Shown here: positions 1-6,200 of the stretch, one piece after another | How positions within the stretch are numbered: position 1 is the first letter of the stretch | Layout of the letters: each line of letters starts with the position of its first letter | Translations under genes and position numbers: made by a program | Assembly: GCA_046302815.1 (NCBI GenBank) | Contig: JBKCHO010000087.1 | Span: 1-9,636 of the forward strand | Source of the DNA: JALRAP01 sp046302815 | GTDB lineage: Bacteria; Bacteroidota; Bacteroidia; AKYH767-A; OLB10 | Direction of reading: 5' to 3' | Length of the DNA stretch: 9,636 bases | Notes under the pieces: model-generated | Seen by the model: only the letters and a program-made list of their open reading frames with translations | Told to the model about the DNA's origin: nothing | The model's database searches: none

Positions 1-878
1 TTGAGCCTAAGACTCAAGCTGACTCTGATAAAATGGGTATGGCGTTGGCGAAGTTGGCGGAAGAGGATCCAACATTCCGTGTGCACACTGACCATGAAAC
101 CGGTCAAACGGTGATCAGCGGTATGGGTGAGTTGCACTTGGAAATCATCGTGGACCGTATGAAGCGCGAGTTCAAGGTTGAAGTAAACCAAGGTGCTCCT
201 CAGGTGAACTACAAGGAGGCTATCAATGGTACTTTTGAGCACCGTGAGGTATACAAGAAGCAGACAGGTGGTCGCGGTAAGTTCGCCGATATCAAGTTTG
301 TTGCATCTCCTGTTGATGCCGATTTCGAAGCAACCGACAAGAACCTCGGTTTGCAGTTCGTAAATGAAATCACCGGTGGTAACATCCCTCGCGAATTCAT
401 ACCTGCAGTTGAAAAAGGTTTCCGCTCAGCTATGGTAAACGGAGTTTTGGCTGGATACCCCTTGCAGTCTCTTAAAATCCGCTTGATTGACGGATCATAC
501 CACAATGTTGACTCGGATTCTCTATCCTTCGAGATATGTGCCCGTACGGCCTTCCGTGAGGCTTTGCCAAGTTGTAAGCCTGTGTTGTTGGAGCCTATCA
601 TGAAGTTGGAGGTAATTACACCTGATCAGAACATGGGTGATGTTGTTGGTGACTTAAACCGTCGTCGCGGACAGGTTGAAGGTATGGATTCTAAAGCCGG
701 TGCCCAAGTGGTTAAAGCCAAGGTTCCTCTCTCCGAGATGTTCGGTTATGTAACCCAGTTGCGTACCATTACATCGGGTAGGGCTTCTTCTACTATGGAA
801 TTCTCGCATTACGCTGAAGCTCCTCGTAACATTGCCGATGAAGTAATCGCCAAGTCAAAAGGTAAGGCAACAGCATAA
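1..878 (+). CDS. fusA: Elongation factor G, C-terminal part (5' end outside window)
   Basis: EF-G is the cytosolic GTPase that moves tRNA and mRNA through the ribosome and, with RRF, splits ribosomes for recycling. The window begins inside the gene. The first full codon is at position 3 and reads EPKTQADSDKM, continuing into the domain III signature LAEEDPTFRV and SGMGELHLEII, so the frame is open upstream and the ATG at 33 is not the start. Domain IV follows, with GGRGKFADIKF; the tip-loop histidine of SYHNVDS (bases 501-503) corresponds to E. coli His583. Domain V carries EPIMKLEV, GDLNRRRGQVEGM and MFGYVTQLRTITSGRAS. The GTPase domain (G1-G5) lies outside the window. The reading frame is intact to TAA at 876-878. 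rpsJ follows after 42 bases with no tuf between them, as is usual in Bacteroidota. The sequence looks like the canonical translocase rather than a divergent paralogue. Confidence 0.98.
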   Translation, partial: EPKTQADSDKMGMALAKLAEEDPTFRVHTDHETGQTVISGMGELHLEIIVDRMKREFKVEVNQGAPQVNYKEAINGTFEHREVYKKQTGGRGKFADIKFVASPVDADFEATDKNLGLQFVNEITGGNIPREFIPAVEKGFRSAMVNGVLAGYPLQSLKIRLIDGSYHNVDSDSLSFEICARTAFREALPSCKPVLLEPIMKLEVITPDQNMGDVVGDLNRRRGQVEGMDSKAGAQVVKAKVPLSEMFGYVTQLRTITSGRASSTMEFSHYAEAPRNIADEVIAKSKGKATA

Positions 879-920
879 CAATCACACACAAACAGTATAT
901 AATCGTTCTTTATACCCAAT

Positions 921-1226
921 ATGAGCCAAAGAATTCGCATCAAACTGAAGTCGTACGACTTCAATCTCGTCGACAAGTCGGCTGAGAAAATCGTGAAAAC
1001 CGTCAAGTCCACTGGCGCGGTTGTAAACGGTCCAATTCCACTTCCTACTGAGAAGAAGATTTACACTGTATTGCGTAGCCCACACGTAAACAAGAAGGCT
1101 CGCGAGCAGTTCCAGCTTTGCTCTTACAAGCGACTGTTGGATATCTACAGCTCTACAGCGAAGACTGTGGATGCCTTGATGAAGCTGGAGCTTCCAAGCG
1201 GAGTTGAAGTTGAGATCAAAGTATAG
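921..1226 (+). CDS. rpsJ: Small subunit ribosomal protein uS10 (NusE)
   Basis: S10 sits in the head of the 30S subunit, and in other bacteria it also serves as NusE in NusB-NusG antitermination complexes. The 101-residue protein has the family length and conserved landmarks: an N-terminal IRIKLKSYDF strand, GPIPLPTEKKIYTVLRSPHV in the middle (the rRNA-binding loop) and a C-terminal LPSGVEVEIKV. The ATG at 921 is chosen because MSQRIRIKLK is the expected N terminus and there is no earlier in-frame start giving a family-like sequence. The 42-base gap after fusA is A/T-rich and contains no Shine-Dalgarno sequence and no recognisable Bacteroidota promoter. In E. coli rpsJ heads its own operon with an L4-controlled leader, but there is no room here for a comparable leader. 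Co-transcription with fusA is inferred. Confidence 0.98.
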   Translation: MSQRIRIKLKSYDFNLVDKSAEKIVKTVKSTGAVVNGPIPLPTEKKIYTVLRSPHVNKKAREQFQLCSYKRLLDIYSSTAKTVDALMKLELPSGVEVEIKV

Positions 1227-1258
1227 TGGTTCATATCGTATTCATTAAATAAACAGTC

Positions 1259-1274
1259 AAAAAACACATCAACA
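1259..1274 (+). promoter_or_regulatory. 16-base A-rich leader before rplC, copy 1
   Basis: The sequence AAAAAACACATCAACA lies 4 bases upstream of the rplC ATG. The identical 16 bases lie immediately before the rpsH ATG at 7758-7773, and the rplN leader (6183-6200, AAGAAAACACCATAACAA) resembles it. Bacteroidota usually initiate on A-rich unstructured leaders rather than by Shine-Dalgarno pairing, so the element is most likely a strong initiation context. A role as a protein-binding or regulatory site is not demonstrated. Confidence 0.4.
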
Positions 1275-1278
1275 TAAA

Positions 1279-1896
1279 ATGTCAGGCTTGATCGGAAAAA
1301 AGATAGGGATGACCAGCATCTTCAACGAAGAGGGTGTTAACATTCCGTGCACCGTGGTAGAAGCAGGACCCTGTGTTGTCACACAGGTGAAGACCACCGA
1401 AAAGGATGGTTATTCAGCAGTTCAGCTTTCTTTCGGTGAGCGCAAGGAGAAGAATACTCCCGCTGCGTTGAAAGGCCATTTCAAAAAGGCCGGAACCACC
1501 CCAAAGAGGTTGGTGATGGAGTTCAAGGATTTCGAAAAGGAATTGAATATTGGTGACCAAGTAACGGTTGATATCTTGACCGAGGGTATGTTTTGTGCCG
1601 TAACCGGTACTTCCAAGGGTAAGGGTTTCCAAGGCGTTGTAAAGCGTCACGGATTCAGCGGTGTTGGCGGACAAACGCACGGACAGCACAACCGTCTTCG
1701 TGCACCTGGTTCATTGGGAGCTTCCTCTTGGCCTTCTCGTGTATTCAAGGGCATGCGCATGGCTGGCCGTACTGGTGGTGACAATGTAAAATTGTCCAAC
1801 CTTCAAATAGTTAAAATCATTCCAGAGAAGAATTTGGTGTTGGTAAAAGGCGCCATCCCTGGAGCGAAAGGTTCTTATATTACAATTGAGATCTGA
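1279..1896 (+). CDS. rplC: Large subunit ribosomal protein uL3
   Basis: L3 is an early-assembly protein that binds 23S rRNA and sends an extension toward the peptidyl transferase centre. The 205-residue product starts with the family signature GLIGKKIGMTSIF and has the extension GQTHGQHNRLRAPGSLGASS (residues 131-150), followed by WPSRVFKGMRMAGR. Residue 148 is Ala where E. coli L3 has Gln150 of GSIGQNQTPG, the residue methylated by PrmB, so this modification site is absent. The start at 1279 gives MSGLIGKKIG with nothing superfluous. The upstream gap of 52 bases is the longest in the window. It has no Shine-Dalgarno sequence but ends in an A-rich leader, AAAAAACACATCAACATAAA, whose first 16 bases recur exactly before rpsH. 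rplD starts 2 bases after the TGA, suggesting translational coupling. Confidence 0.98.
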   Translation: MSGLIGKKIGMTSIFNEEGVNIPCTVVEAGPCVVTQVKTTEKDGYSAVQLSFGERKEKNTPAALKGHFKKAGTTPKRLVMEFKDFEKELNIGDQVTVDILTEGMFCAVTGTSKGKGFQGVVKRHGFSGVGGQTHGQHNRLRAPGSLGASSWPSRVFKGMRMAGRTGGDNVKLSNLQIVKIIPEKNLVLVKGAIPGAKGSYITIEI

Positions 1897-1898
1897 TC

Positions 1899-2528
1899 AT
1901 GGAAGTTTCAGTAAAGCAGTCATCCGGTAAGGATACCGGTAGGAAGATCATCCTTAACCCAGAGGTTTTCGGTGTTGAACCCAACGACCATGCCATATAC
2001 CTAGATGTTAAGCAGGTTCTAGCAAATCGTCGTCAGGGAACGCATAAGTCGAAGCAGCGCAATGAGGTTCACGGAACCACCAAGAAGTTCAAGCGTCAGA
2101 AGGGTACTGGTGGTGCTCGTGCGGGTAGCCGTAAGTCGCCATTGTTTGTGGGTGGTGGTCGCGTATTCGGTCCACAGCCTCGCGATTATTCTTTCAAGTT
2201 GAATAAAAAGGTCAAGCGTCTAGCTCGTGTATCTGCACTCAGCTACAAAGCAAAGCAAAACAACATCACAGTTTTGGATGCTTTGGAAATGGGGGCAGCC
2301 AAGACCAAGGATTATGTGAACATGCTAAACGGTTTGGACCTCAACAATAAAAAGACACTTGTTGTACTGCCCGAGTCCAATAATAACATATATTTGTCCT
2401 CCCGAAATTTAGGGCACAGTAAAGTTGTAACTGCTTCGGATTTAAACACTTATGATATTCTGAACGCTCAGAGTCTGGTGTTGGTCGAGGCGTCTTTGCC
2501 CATTATTGATAAAACATTAGCGAAATGA
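1899..2528 (+). CDS. rplD: Large subunit ribosomal protein uL4
   Basis: L4 binds 23S rRNA early in assembly, and its long loop lines the constriction of the nascent peptide exit tunnel. The 209-residue protein has that loop at about residues 58-104, with RQKGTGGARAGS, KSPLFVGGGRVFGP and DYSFKLNKK. Lys68 in RQKGTG aligns with E. coli Lys63, a site of macrolide-resistance mutation, and is unaltered. The globular part resumes with YVNMLNGLDL and ends with a conserved acidic-hydrophobic stretch, SLVLVEASLPIID. The start at 1899 lies 2 bases after the rplC stop; the codon is ATG with no Shine-Dalgarno sequence. The stop overlaps the rplW start by 4 bases (ATGA). In Enterobacteria L4 represses the S10 operon through its leader; I see no equivalent leader here, so how the operon is controlled cannot be read from this sequence. 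Confidence 0.98.
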   Translation: MEVSVKQSSGKDTGRKIILNPEVFGVEPNDHAIYLDVKQVLANRRQGTHKSKQRNEVHGTTKKFKRQKGTGGARAGSRKSPLFVGGGRVFGPQPRDYSFKLNKKVKRLARVSALSYKAKQNNITVLDALEMGAAKTKDYVNMLNGLDLNNKKTLVVLPESNNNIYLSSRNLGHSKVVTASDLNTYDILNAQSLVLVEASLPIIDKTLAK

Positions 2529-2815
2529 ATATCCTTCAAAAGCCTATCATAACCGAGAAAATGACCCGCTTGACTGAGAAGTCTGGCAGGTACGGTTTTA
2601 TCGTAAATCCCAAGGCCAACAAGATTCAAATCAAAAAGGCTGTCGAGGAAATGTACGGTGTTGTCGTGGTAGATGTGAACACCATGAATCATAACGGAAA
2701 GTCCCGCACCCGTGGTACCAAAACCGGATTCACCAAAGGTCGCACCAAGAGCACCAAAAAGGCGATTGTTACCTTGAAAGCAGGTGACACCATTGACTTT
2801 TACAGCAATATTTAA
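2525..2815 (+). CDS. rplW: Large subunit ribosomal protein uL23
   Basis: L23 lies at the mouth of the peptide exit tunnel and is the docking site for trigger factor and the signal recognition particle in studied bacteria. The 96-residue product has the expected N terminus ILQKPIITEKMTRL, the central FIVNPKANKIQIKKAVEEMYGV and the basic loop GTKTGFTKGRTKSTKKA, ending with LKAGDTIDFY. Length and domain order match the bacterial family. The ATG at 2525 overlaps the TGA of rplD in the arrangement ATGA, and the 25 bases before it contain no Shine-Dalgarno sequence. Translation therefore probably relies on termination-reinitiation from rplD. rplB begins 22 bases downstream. Confidence 0.98.
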   Translation: MNILQKPIITEKMTRLTEKSGRYGFIVNPKANKIQIKKAVEEMYGVVVVDVNTMNHNGKSRTRGTKTGFTKGRTKSTKKAIVTLKAGDTIDFYSNI

Positions 2816-2837
2816 TCAGAGTAGAAACTGACCCGAA

Positions 2838-3662
2838 ATGGCTATTAAGAAATTACGCCCCATAACACCCGGACAGCGTCACAAGCAGGTGATCGCAAAT
2901 AGCGAAATCACTGCTAACCGTCCCGAAAAATCGCTGGTTGTTTCCATGCGTCGTACAGGAGGAAGAAATAACTCCGGTAAAATGACCATGCGTTACATAG
3001 GTGGTGGTCACAGAATGAAGATTCGTGTTATCGACTTCAAGCGTGACAAATTCGATGTTCCAGGAACCGTGGCTACGATTGAATACGATCCGAATCGTAC
3101 TGCAAACATCGCCTTGATTCACTACGCTGATGGTGAGAAGCGCTATATCATCGCACCAGCCGGATTATCAGTTGGCATGAAAGTTATTTCGGGACCTACT
3201 GCTACTCCTGATGTAGGCAATGCTATGAAGTTGAAGGATGTTCCATTGGGTACAATCGTTCACAACATGGAGCTTCGTCCAGGTCAAGGTGGTAAGATGG
3301 CTCGCAGTGCTGGTTCTTACGCCCAGTTGGCCGCTCGCGATGGCAAGTATGCCACCATGAAGATGCCATCCGGTGAAACCAGAATGATCTTGGTTGAGTG
3401 CATGGCTACTGTTGGTTCTGTTTCCAATCCAGATCATAATAAGGAGACTCACGGAAAAGCGGGTCGTGTTCGTTGGATGGGTCGCCGTCCACGCGTTCGC
3501 GGAGTTGCTATGAACCCGGTTGATCACCCGATGGGTGGTGGTGAGGGTCGTGCATCTGGAGGTCACCCAAGGAGCCGCAAGGGTCTTTACACGAAAGGTC
3601 TCAAGACCCGTGTTAAGAACCATCCTACGGATCGTTATATCATCGAAAGAAGGAAGAAATAA
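2838..3662 (+). CDS. rplB: Large subunit ribosomal protein uL2
   Basis: L2 is a primary 23S rRNA-binding protein needed for subunit association and peptidyl transferase assembly. The 274-residue sequence has the N-terminal RNA-binding OB-fold part (MRRTGGRNNSGKMTMRYIGGGH, residues 37-58, split here as MRRTGGRNNSG and MTMRYIGGGH) and the SH3-like part (ELRPGQGGKMARSAGSYAQL, residues 145-164), then the C-terminal loop GVAMNPVDHPMGGGEGRASG. His230 of DHP is retained and corresponds to the functionally important His229 of mature E. coli L2. Met232 stands where E. coli has the second His of DHPH. I recall this DHPM form as typical of Bacteroidota. The basic tail ends IIERRKK. The start at 2838 gives MAIKKLRPITPGQR, the expected N terminus. 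rpsS follows after 30 bases. Confidence 0.98.
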   Translation: MAIKKLRPITPGQRHKQVIANSEITANRPEKSLVVSMRRTGGRNNSGKMTMRYIGGGHRMKIRVIDFKRDKFDVPGTVATIEYDPNRTANIALIHYADGEKRYIIAPAGLSVGMKVISGPTATPDVGNAMKLKDVPLGTIVHNMELRPGQGGKMARSAGSYAQLAARDGKYATMKMPSGETRMILVECMATVGSVSNPDHNKETHGKAGRVRWMGRRPRVRGVAMNPVDHPMGGGEGRASGGHPRSRKGLYTKGLKTRVKNHPTDRYIIERRKK

Positions 3663-3692
3663 TTTTTAACAAGCTAGACATTACCAAACATA

Positions 3693-3971
3693 ATGAGCCG
3701 CTCACTCAAAAAAGGTCCTTACATCGACTTCAAGCTCGAAAAAAAGGTGGACGCCATGAACCAGTCCAAGAAGAAGACCGCGATCAAAACCTGGTCAAGA
3801 AGGTCCATGATCGCTCCTGAATTCGTTGGTCACACTTTGGCCGTTCACAACGGAAACAAATTCATTCCGGTTTATGTGACTGAGAACATGGTTGGTCACA
3901 AACTCGGCGAATTCGCACCTACAAGAACTTTCCGTGGTCACGCGGGTAGCAAGGACAAAGCATCGAAATAA
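3693..3971 (+). CDS. rpsS: Small subunit ribosomal protein uS19
   Basis: S19 forms a complex with S13 in the 30S head and contacts the A-site and P-site tRNA region. The 92-residue protein carries the family landmarks in order: SRSLKKGPYIDFKL at the N terminus, IKTWSRRSMIAPEFVGHT in the middle and MVGHKLGEFAPTRTFRGHAG near the end. Length equals the usual bacterial S19. The ATG at 3693 is the only start giving the SRSLKKGP N terminus. The leader CATTACCAAACATA has no Shine-Dalgarno sequence. rplV begins 5 bases after the stop, so the two are probably coupled. Nothing unusual is seen in the protein. Confidence 0.98.
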   Translation: MSRSLKKGPYIDFKLEKKVDAMNQSKKKTAIKTWSRRSMIAPEFVGHTLAVHNGNKFIPVYVTENMVGHKLGEFAPTRTFRGHAGSKDKASK

Positions 3972-3976
3972 AAGTC

Positions 3977-4408
3977 ATGGGAAAGAGAAAACGCATAGCA
4001 GCCGAAGCGCGCAAGGAGGTTTTGAAATCGACCGCCGTTTCGAAATTGAATAATTGTCCAACTTCTCCAAGGAAGATGCGCCTGATGGCGGATATGATTC
4101 GTGGTAAGAAAGTGGAGTTCGCATTGAATGCACTTAAGTTTAGCACCAAAGAGGCTGCAGGCCGCATGCGCAAGGTGCTTCTTTCGGCCTTGTCTAATTG
4201 GCAGGCTAAGAATGAGGGCATGCGTATGGAAGACGAGAGCCTTTATGTAAAAGAGGTTTTCGTTGACAGTGCGCGTCAATTGAAGCGACTCCGTACCGCA
4301 CCTCAGGGCCGTGGACACAGGGTTCGTAAGCGCTCCAATCACATCACCCTTATCCTTGATACCAAGGCGGGAATGACCCAACCAGTTCAAACCGAAGAAA
4401 CCAAATAA
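3977..4408 (+). CDS. rplV: Large subunit ribosomal protein uL22
   Basis: L22 spans the large subunit and its beta hairpin forms, with L4, the narrow part of the exit tunnel. The product is 143 residues, clearly longer than the 110 of E. coli. The added length is a basic N-terminal segment (MGKRKRIAAEARKEV) and a C-terminal tail after ILDTKAG ending in TQPVQTEETK. The core is clear: NCPTSPRKMRLMADMIRGKK (residues 26-45), the helix ending in LLSALSNWQAKN, and the tunnel hairpin RLRTAPQGRGHRVRKRSNHI (104-123). The hairpin is intact, with no insertion of the type selected by macrolides. The extended length is, as I recall, common in Bacteroidota L22. The ATG at 3977 lies 5 bases after the rpsS stop; a later start would remove the basic segment but not core sequence, so the exact start is slightly less certain. 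Confidence 0.97.
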   Translation: MGKRKRIAAEARKEVLKSTAVSKLNNCPTSPRKMRLMADMIRGKKVEFALNALKFSTKEAAGRMRKVLLSALSNWQAKNEGMRMEDESLYVKEVFVDSARQLKRLRTAPQGRGHRVRKRSNHITLILDTKAGMTQPVQTEETK

Positions 4409-4423
4409 TACCGAATAGCAAGC

Positions 4424-5197
4424 ATGGGACAAAAGTTTAATCCGATAGGCAACCGACTGGGTATCATCCGTGGATGGGACTCCAACGGGTACGGTGGCAA
4501 AAACTACGCCGATAAACTAGCCGAAGACGAAAAAATCAGGAATTACCTGATGGCGCGTTTGGCTAAAGGTGGTGTATCCCGTATCATCATTGAGAGAACT
4601 CTGAAGCTTATCACTGTTACTATCAACACGGCTCGTCCTGGTACCGTAATCGGTAAGGCGGGTTCTGAAGTGGACAAGATCAAGGAGGAGTTGAAGAAGC
4701 TTACCAAGAAGGATGTACAGATAAACATTTTCGAGATCAAGCGTCCTGAGTTGGATGCGCAATTGGTAGGTGAGAGCATCGCCCGTCAGTTGGAGGCTCG
4801 TATTTCTTTCCGTCGTGCAGTTAAAACCGCTGTGGCTTCAACCATGCGCATGGGTGCCGATGGCATCAAGGTTATGGTTGCCGGTCGTTTGGGTGGTGCT
4901 GAAATTGCCCGTACCGAGCAATACAAAGAGGGTCGTATTCCATTGCACACATTCCGTGCGGATATCGATTTTGCCATTGCTGAAGCACAAACCACCTATG
5001 GTAAGATTGGTGTCAAGGTTTGGATTTGCAAGGGTGAGGTTTACGGAAAGCGCGACTTGTCGCCTAATGTGGGCATGACCAGCCAAACCAAGTCAAAAGC
5101 ACCAATGGGTGGCGATCGTGACCGTGATCGTGACCGTGGTGGAGATCGTCGCTCCGACAGGAGGGATGGTGGTCGCAAGCCCCGTGGTGCAAAGTGA
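4424..5197 (+). CDS. rpsC: Small subunit ribosomal protein uS3 with Asp/Arg/Gly-rich tail
   Basis: S3 lies at the mRNA entry channel of the 30S subunit, where it helps helicase activity and decoding. The 257-residue product starts with the invariant GQKFNPIGNRLGI, contains a KH type II domain with TVIGKAGSEVDKIKEEL (GxxG is GKAG, residues 77-80) and the C-terminal domain with SFRRAVKTAVASTMRMGADG, AGRLGGAEIARTE, GRIPLHTFRADIDFA and KVWICKGE. After about residue 212 the sequence leaves the family core. Residues 231-257 are a low-complexity tail of DR repeats, GGDRR and RKPRGAK. The tail's DNA includes two exact copies of a 12-base unit (5114-5137). The tail is probably disordered and RNA-contacting. 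It varies between species, so it is the least conserved part of the gene. The start gives the exact expected N terminus; the spacer to rplV is 15 bases. Confidence 0.98.
   Translation: MGQKFNPIGNRLGIIRGWDSNGYGGKNYADKLAEDEKIRNYLMARLAKGGVSRIIIERTLKLITVTINTARPGTVIGKAGSEVDKIKEELKKLTKKDVQINIFEIKRPELDAQLVGESIARQLEARISFRRAVKTAVASTMRMGADGIKVMVAGRLGGAEIARTEQYKEGRIPLHTFRADIDFAIAEAQTTYGKIGVKVWICKGEVYGKRDLSPNVGMTSQTKSKAPMGGDRDRDRDRGGDRRSDRRDGGRKPRGAK
5114..5137 (+). repeat. Two exact tandem copies of a 12-base unit in the rpsC tail
   Basis: The unit GATCGTGACCGT occurs twice in a row in frame, encoding DRDR twice (S3 residues 231-238). A diverged continuation, GGTGGAGATCGTCGC, follows. In-frame slippage at this repeat would change tail length in steps of four residues without breaking the frame, which fits the length variability expected of this tail. 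This is a coding microduplication, not a mobile or regulatory repeat. Confidence 0.85.
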
Positions 5198-5239
5198 TTT
5201 ATTGAAAAAGAAAAGTATTATACCATAGCATAAACAGTC

Positions 5240-5662
5240 ATGTTACAGCCGAAGAAGACGAAGTTCCGCAAGATGCACAAAATGAAATCCAAGGGTGTTG
5301 CCACCCGTGGGGCAGAGGTGTCTTTCGGTTCGTTCGCGTTGAAATCACTCGAGACCGCTTGGGTGACCGCCCGTCAGATTGAGGCGGCTCGTGTAGCGGT
5401 TACCCGTTATATGAAGCGTGAGGGACAAATTTGGATTCGCATATTCCCCGACAAGCCTATCACCAAGAAGCCTGCAGAGGTTCGTATGGGTAAGGGTAAG
5501 GGAGCTCCCGAGTATTGGGTTGCTGTTGTGAAGCCAGGTCGTATTTTGTTCGAAGCCGACGGTGTTCCGATGGCAACTGCCAAGGAAGCACTTCGTTTGG
5601 CCGCTCAGAAGCTTCCTGTAACCACCCGTTTCGTTGTACGCCGCGACTACGACGGACAATAA
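5240..5662 (+). CDS. rplP: Large subunit ribosomal protein uL16
   Basis: L16 organises the A-site side of the 50S subunit and contacts the elbow of A-site tRNA. The 140-residue protein has the expected beginning MLQPKKTKFRKMHK, the central ATRGAEVSFGSFALKSLE and TARQIEAARVAVTRYMKREG, then PITKKPAEVRMGKGKGAPEYW and KPGRILFEADGV. Arg82 in VRMGKGKG corresponds to E. coli Arg81, hydroxylated there by YcfD; whether it is modified here is unknown. Length is slightly over the 136 of E. coli, through a few C-terminal residues ending in RRDYDGQ. The start at 5240 follows a 42-base gap, whose leader ATAGCATAAACAGTC lacks a Shine-Dalgarno sequence. The gap shows no hairpin followed by a T-run. Confidence 0.98.
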   Translation: MLQPKKTKFRKMHKMKSKGVATRGAEVSFGSFALKSLETAWVTARQIEAARVAVTRYMKREGQIWIRIFPDKPITKKPAEVRMGKGKGAPEYWVAVVKPGRILFEADGVPMATAKEALRLAAQKLPVTTRFVVRRDYDGQ

Positions 5663-5688
5663 TCTAATCAAGTCAAGAAATCAGTTCC

Positions 5689-5895
5689 ATGAAACAGGAT
5701 ATAGTAAAAGACCTCACCATCGAGGAGATTCGCGAGAAAATCGCCCAGGAGAGGGCCATGTACACGAAGCTCAAGTTGAGCCATGCGGTTTCTCCCATCG
5801 AGAACCCGATGAAGATCCGTGCCTCACGCCGTGCCATAGCAAGGCTTGAGACCGAGTACAGGAAAAGGATTTCCTCACAACAACAAACCAAGTAA
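5689..5895 (+). CDS. rpmC: Large subunit ribosomal protein uL29
   Basis: L29 is a small two-helix protein near the exit tunnel mouth, next to L23. The 68-residue product shows the coiled antiparallel helices: residues 8-32 (DLTIEEIREKIAQERAMYTK is the core) and about 43-65 (IRASRRAIARLETEYRKRI), separated by the HAVSPIENP turn. E. coli L29 has 63 residues, so the length is normal. The ATG at 5689 begins MKQDIVKDLT, which matches the family. A longer forward frame starting at 5634 overlaps the end of rplP but reads as unrelated sequence. The stop lies 15 bases before rpsQ, giving the standard rplP-rpmC-rpsQ order. Confidence 0.97.
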   Translation: MKQDIVKDLTIEEIREKIAQERAMYTKLKLSHAVSPIENPMKIRASRRAIARLETEYRKRISSQQQTK

Positions 5896-5910
5896 TCCCA
5901 AAAAGGAATC

Positions 5911-6171
5911 ATGTCATTAGAAAGAGCGCTCCGCAAGGAAAAGATCGGAATCGTATCGAGCAACAAGATGCAGCATTCGATCGTGGTAACCGTAGAACGG
6001 AAAGTTAAGCACCCGATTTATGGTAAGTTCATCAGCCAGACTGTAAAGTTCATGGCCCACGACGAGGGAAATACCTGCGGCATCGGAGACAAGGTACGCA
6101 TCATGGAAACCCGTCCAATGAGCAAGAACAAGCGTTGGAGATTGGTTGAAATACTCGAGAAAGCGAAATAA
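5911..6171 (+). CDS. rpsQ: Small subunit ribosomal protein uS17
   Basis: S17 is a primary 16S rRNA-binding OB-fold protein of the 30S body. The 86-residue product has the family signatures GIVSSNKMQHSIVVTVERKV, KHPIYGKFISQTVKFMAHDE, CGIGDKVRIMETRPMSKNK and the terminal WRLVEILEKAK. Length matches bacterial S17. The ATG at 5911 gives MSLERALRKEKIGIV; the extra N-terminal residues before the OB-fold are of normal length. The leader contains AAGGA at 5903-5907, only 3 bases from the start. That spacing is too short for efficient Shine-Dalgarno pairing, so it is probably incidental. rplN follows after 29 bases. Confidence 0.97.
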   Translation: MSLERALRKEKIGIVSSNKMQHSIVVTVERKVKHPIYGKFISQTVKFMAHDEGNTCGIGDKVRIMETRPMSKNKRWRLVEILEKAK

Positions 6172-6200
6172 TCCATTTACCCAAGAAAACACCATAACAA

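Noticed and set aside
33..35. ATG at 33 as the start of a short EF-G-like gene
   Set aside because: The frame is open to the window edge, and the upstream codons EPKTQADSDK match EF-G domain III, so the gene simply begins outside the window.
896..903. TATATAAT before rpsJ as a promoter -10 element
   Set aside because: There is no matching -35 element at the right distance, and the Bacteroidota consensus (TAnnTTTG with TTG near -33) is not present, so an A/T-rich leader explains it.
3168..3623. Antisense open frame of 151 codons opposite rplB
   Set aside because: The translation is rich in Thr, His and Ser, which is what reversed ribosomal-protein codons give, and L2 on the plus strand is unambiguous.
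3938..4432. Antisense open frame of 164 codons opposite rplV
   Set aside because: It lies wholly over rplV and the end of rpsS, has no recognisable domain, and is one of many shadow frames in this window.
4770..5078. Forward open frame of 102 codons inside rpsC
   Set aside because: It is an out-of-frame reading of the conserved S3 core with no domain of its own.
5198..5239. rpsC-rplP gap as a terminator or operon break
   Set aside because: The 42 bases contain no stable inverted repeat followed by a T-run, and the gene order continues normally.
5634..5849. Forward open frame of 71 codons spanning the rplP/rpmC junction
   Set aside because: It overlaps both L16 and L29, which are clear family members, and its sequence is charged low-information shadow.
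5903..5907. AAGGA as a Shine-Dalgarno site for rpsQ
   Set aside because: Only 3 bases separate it from the ATG, too close for productive pairing.
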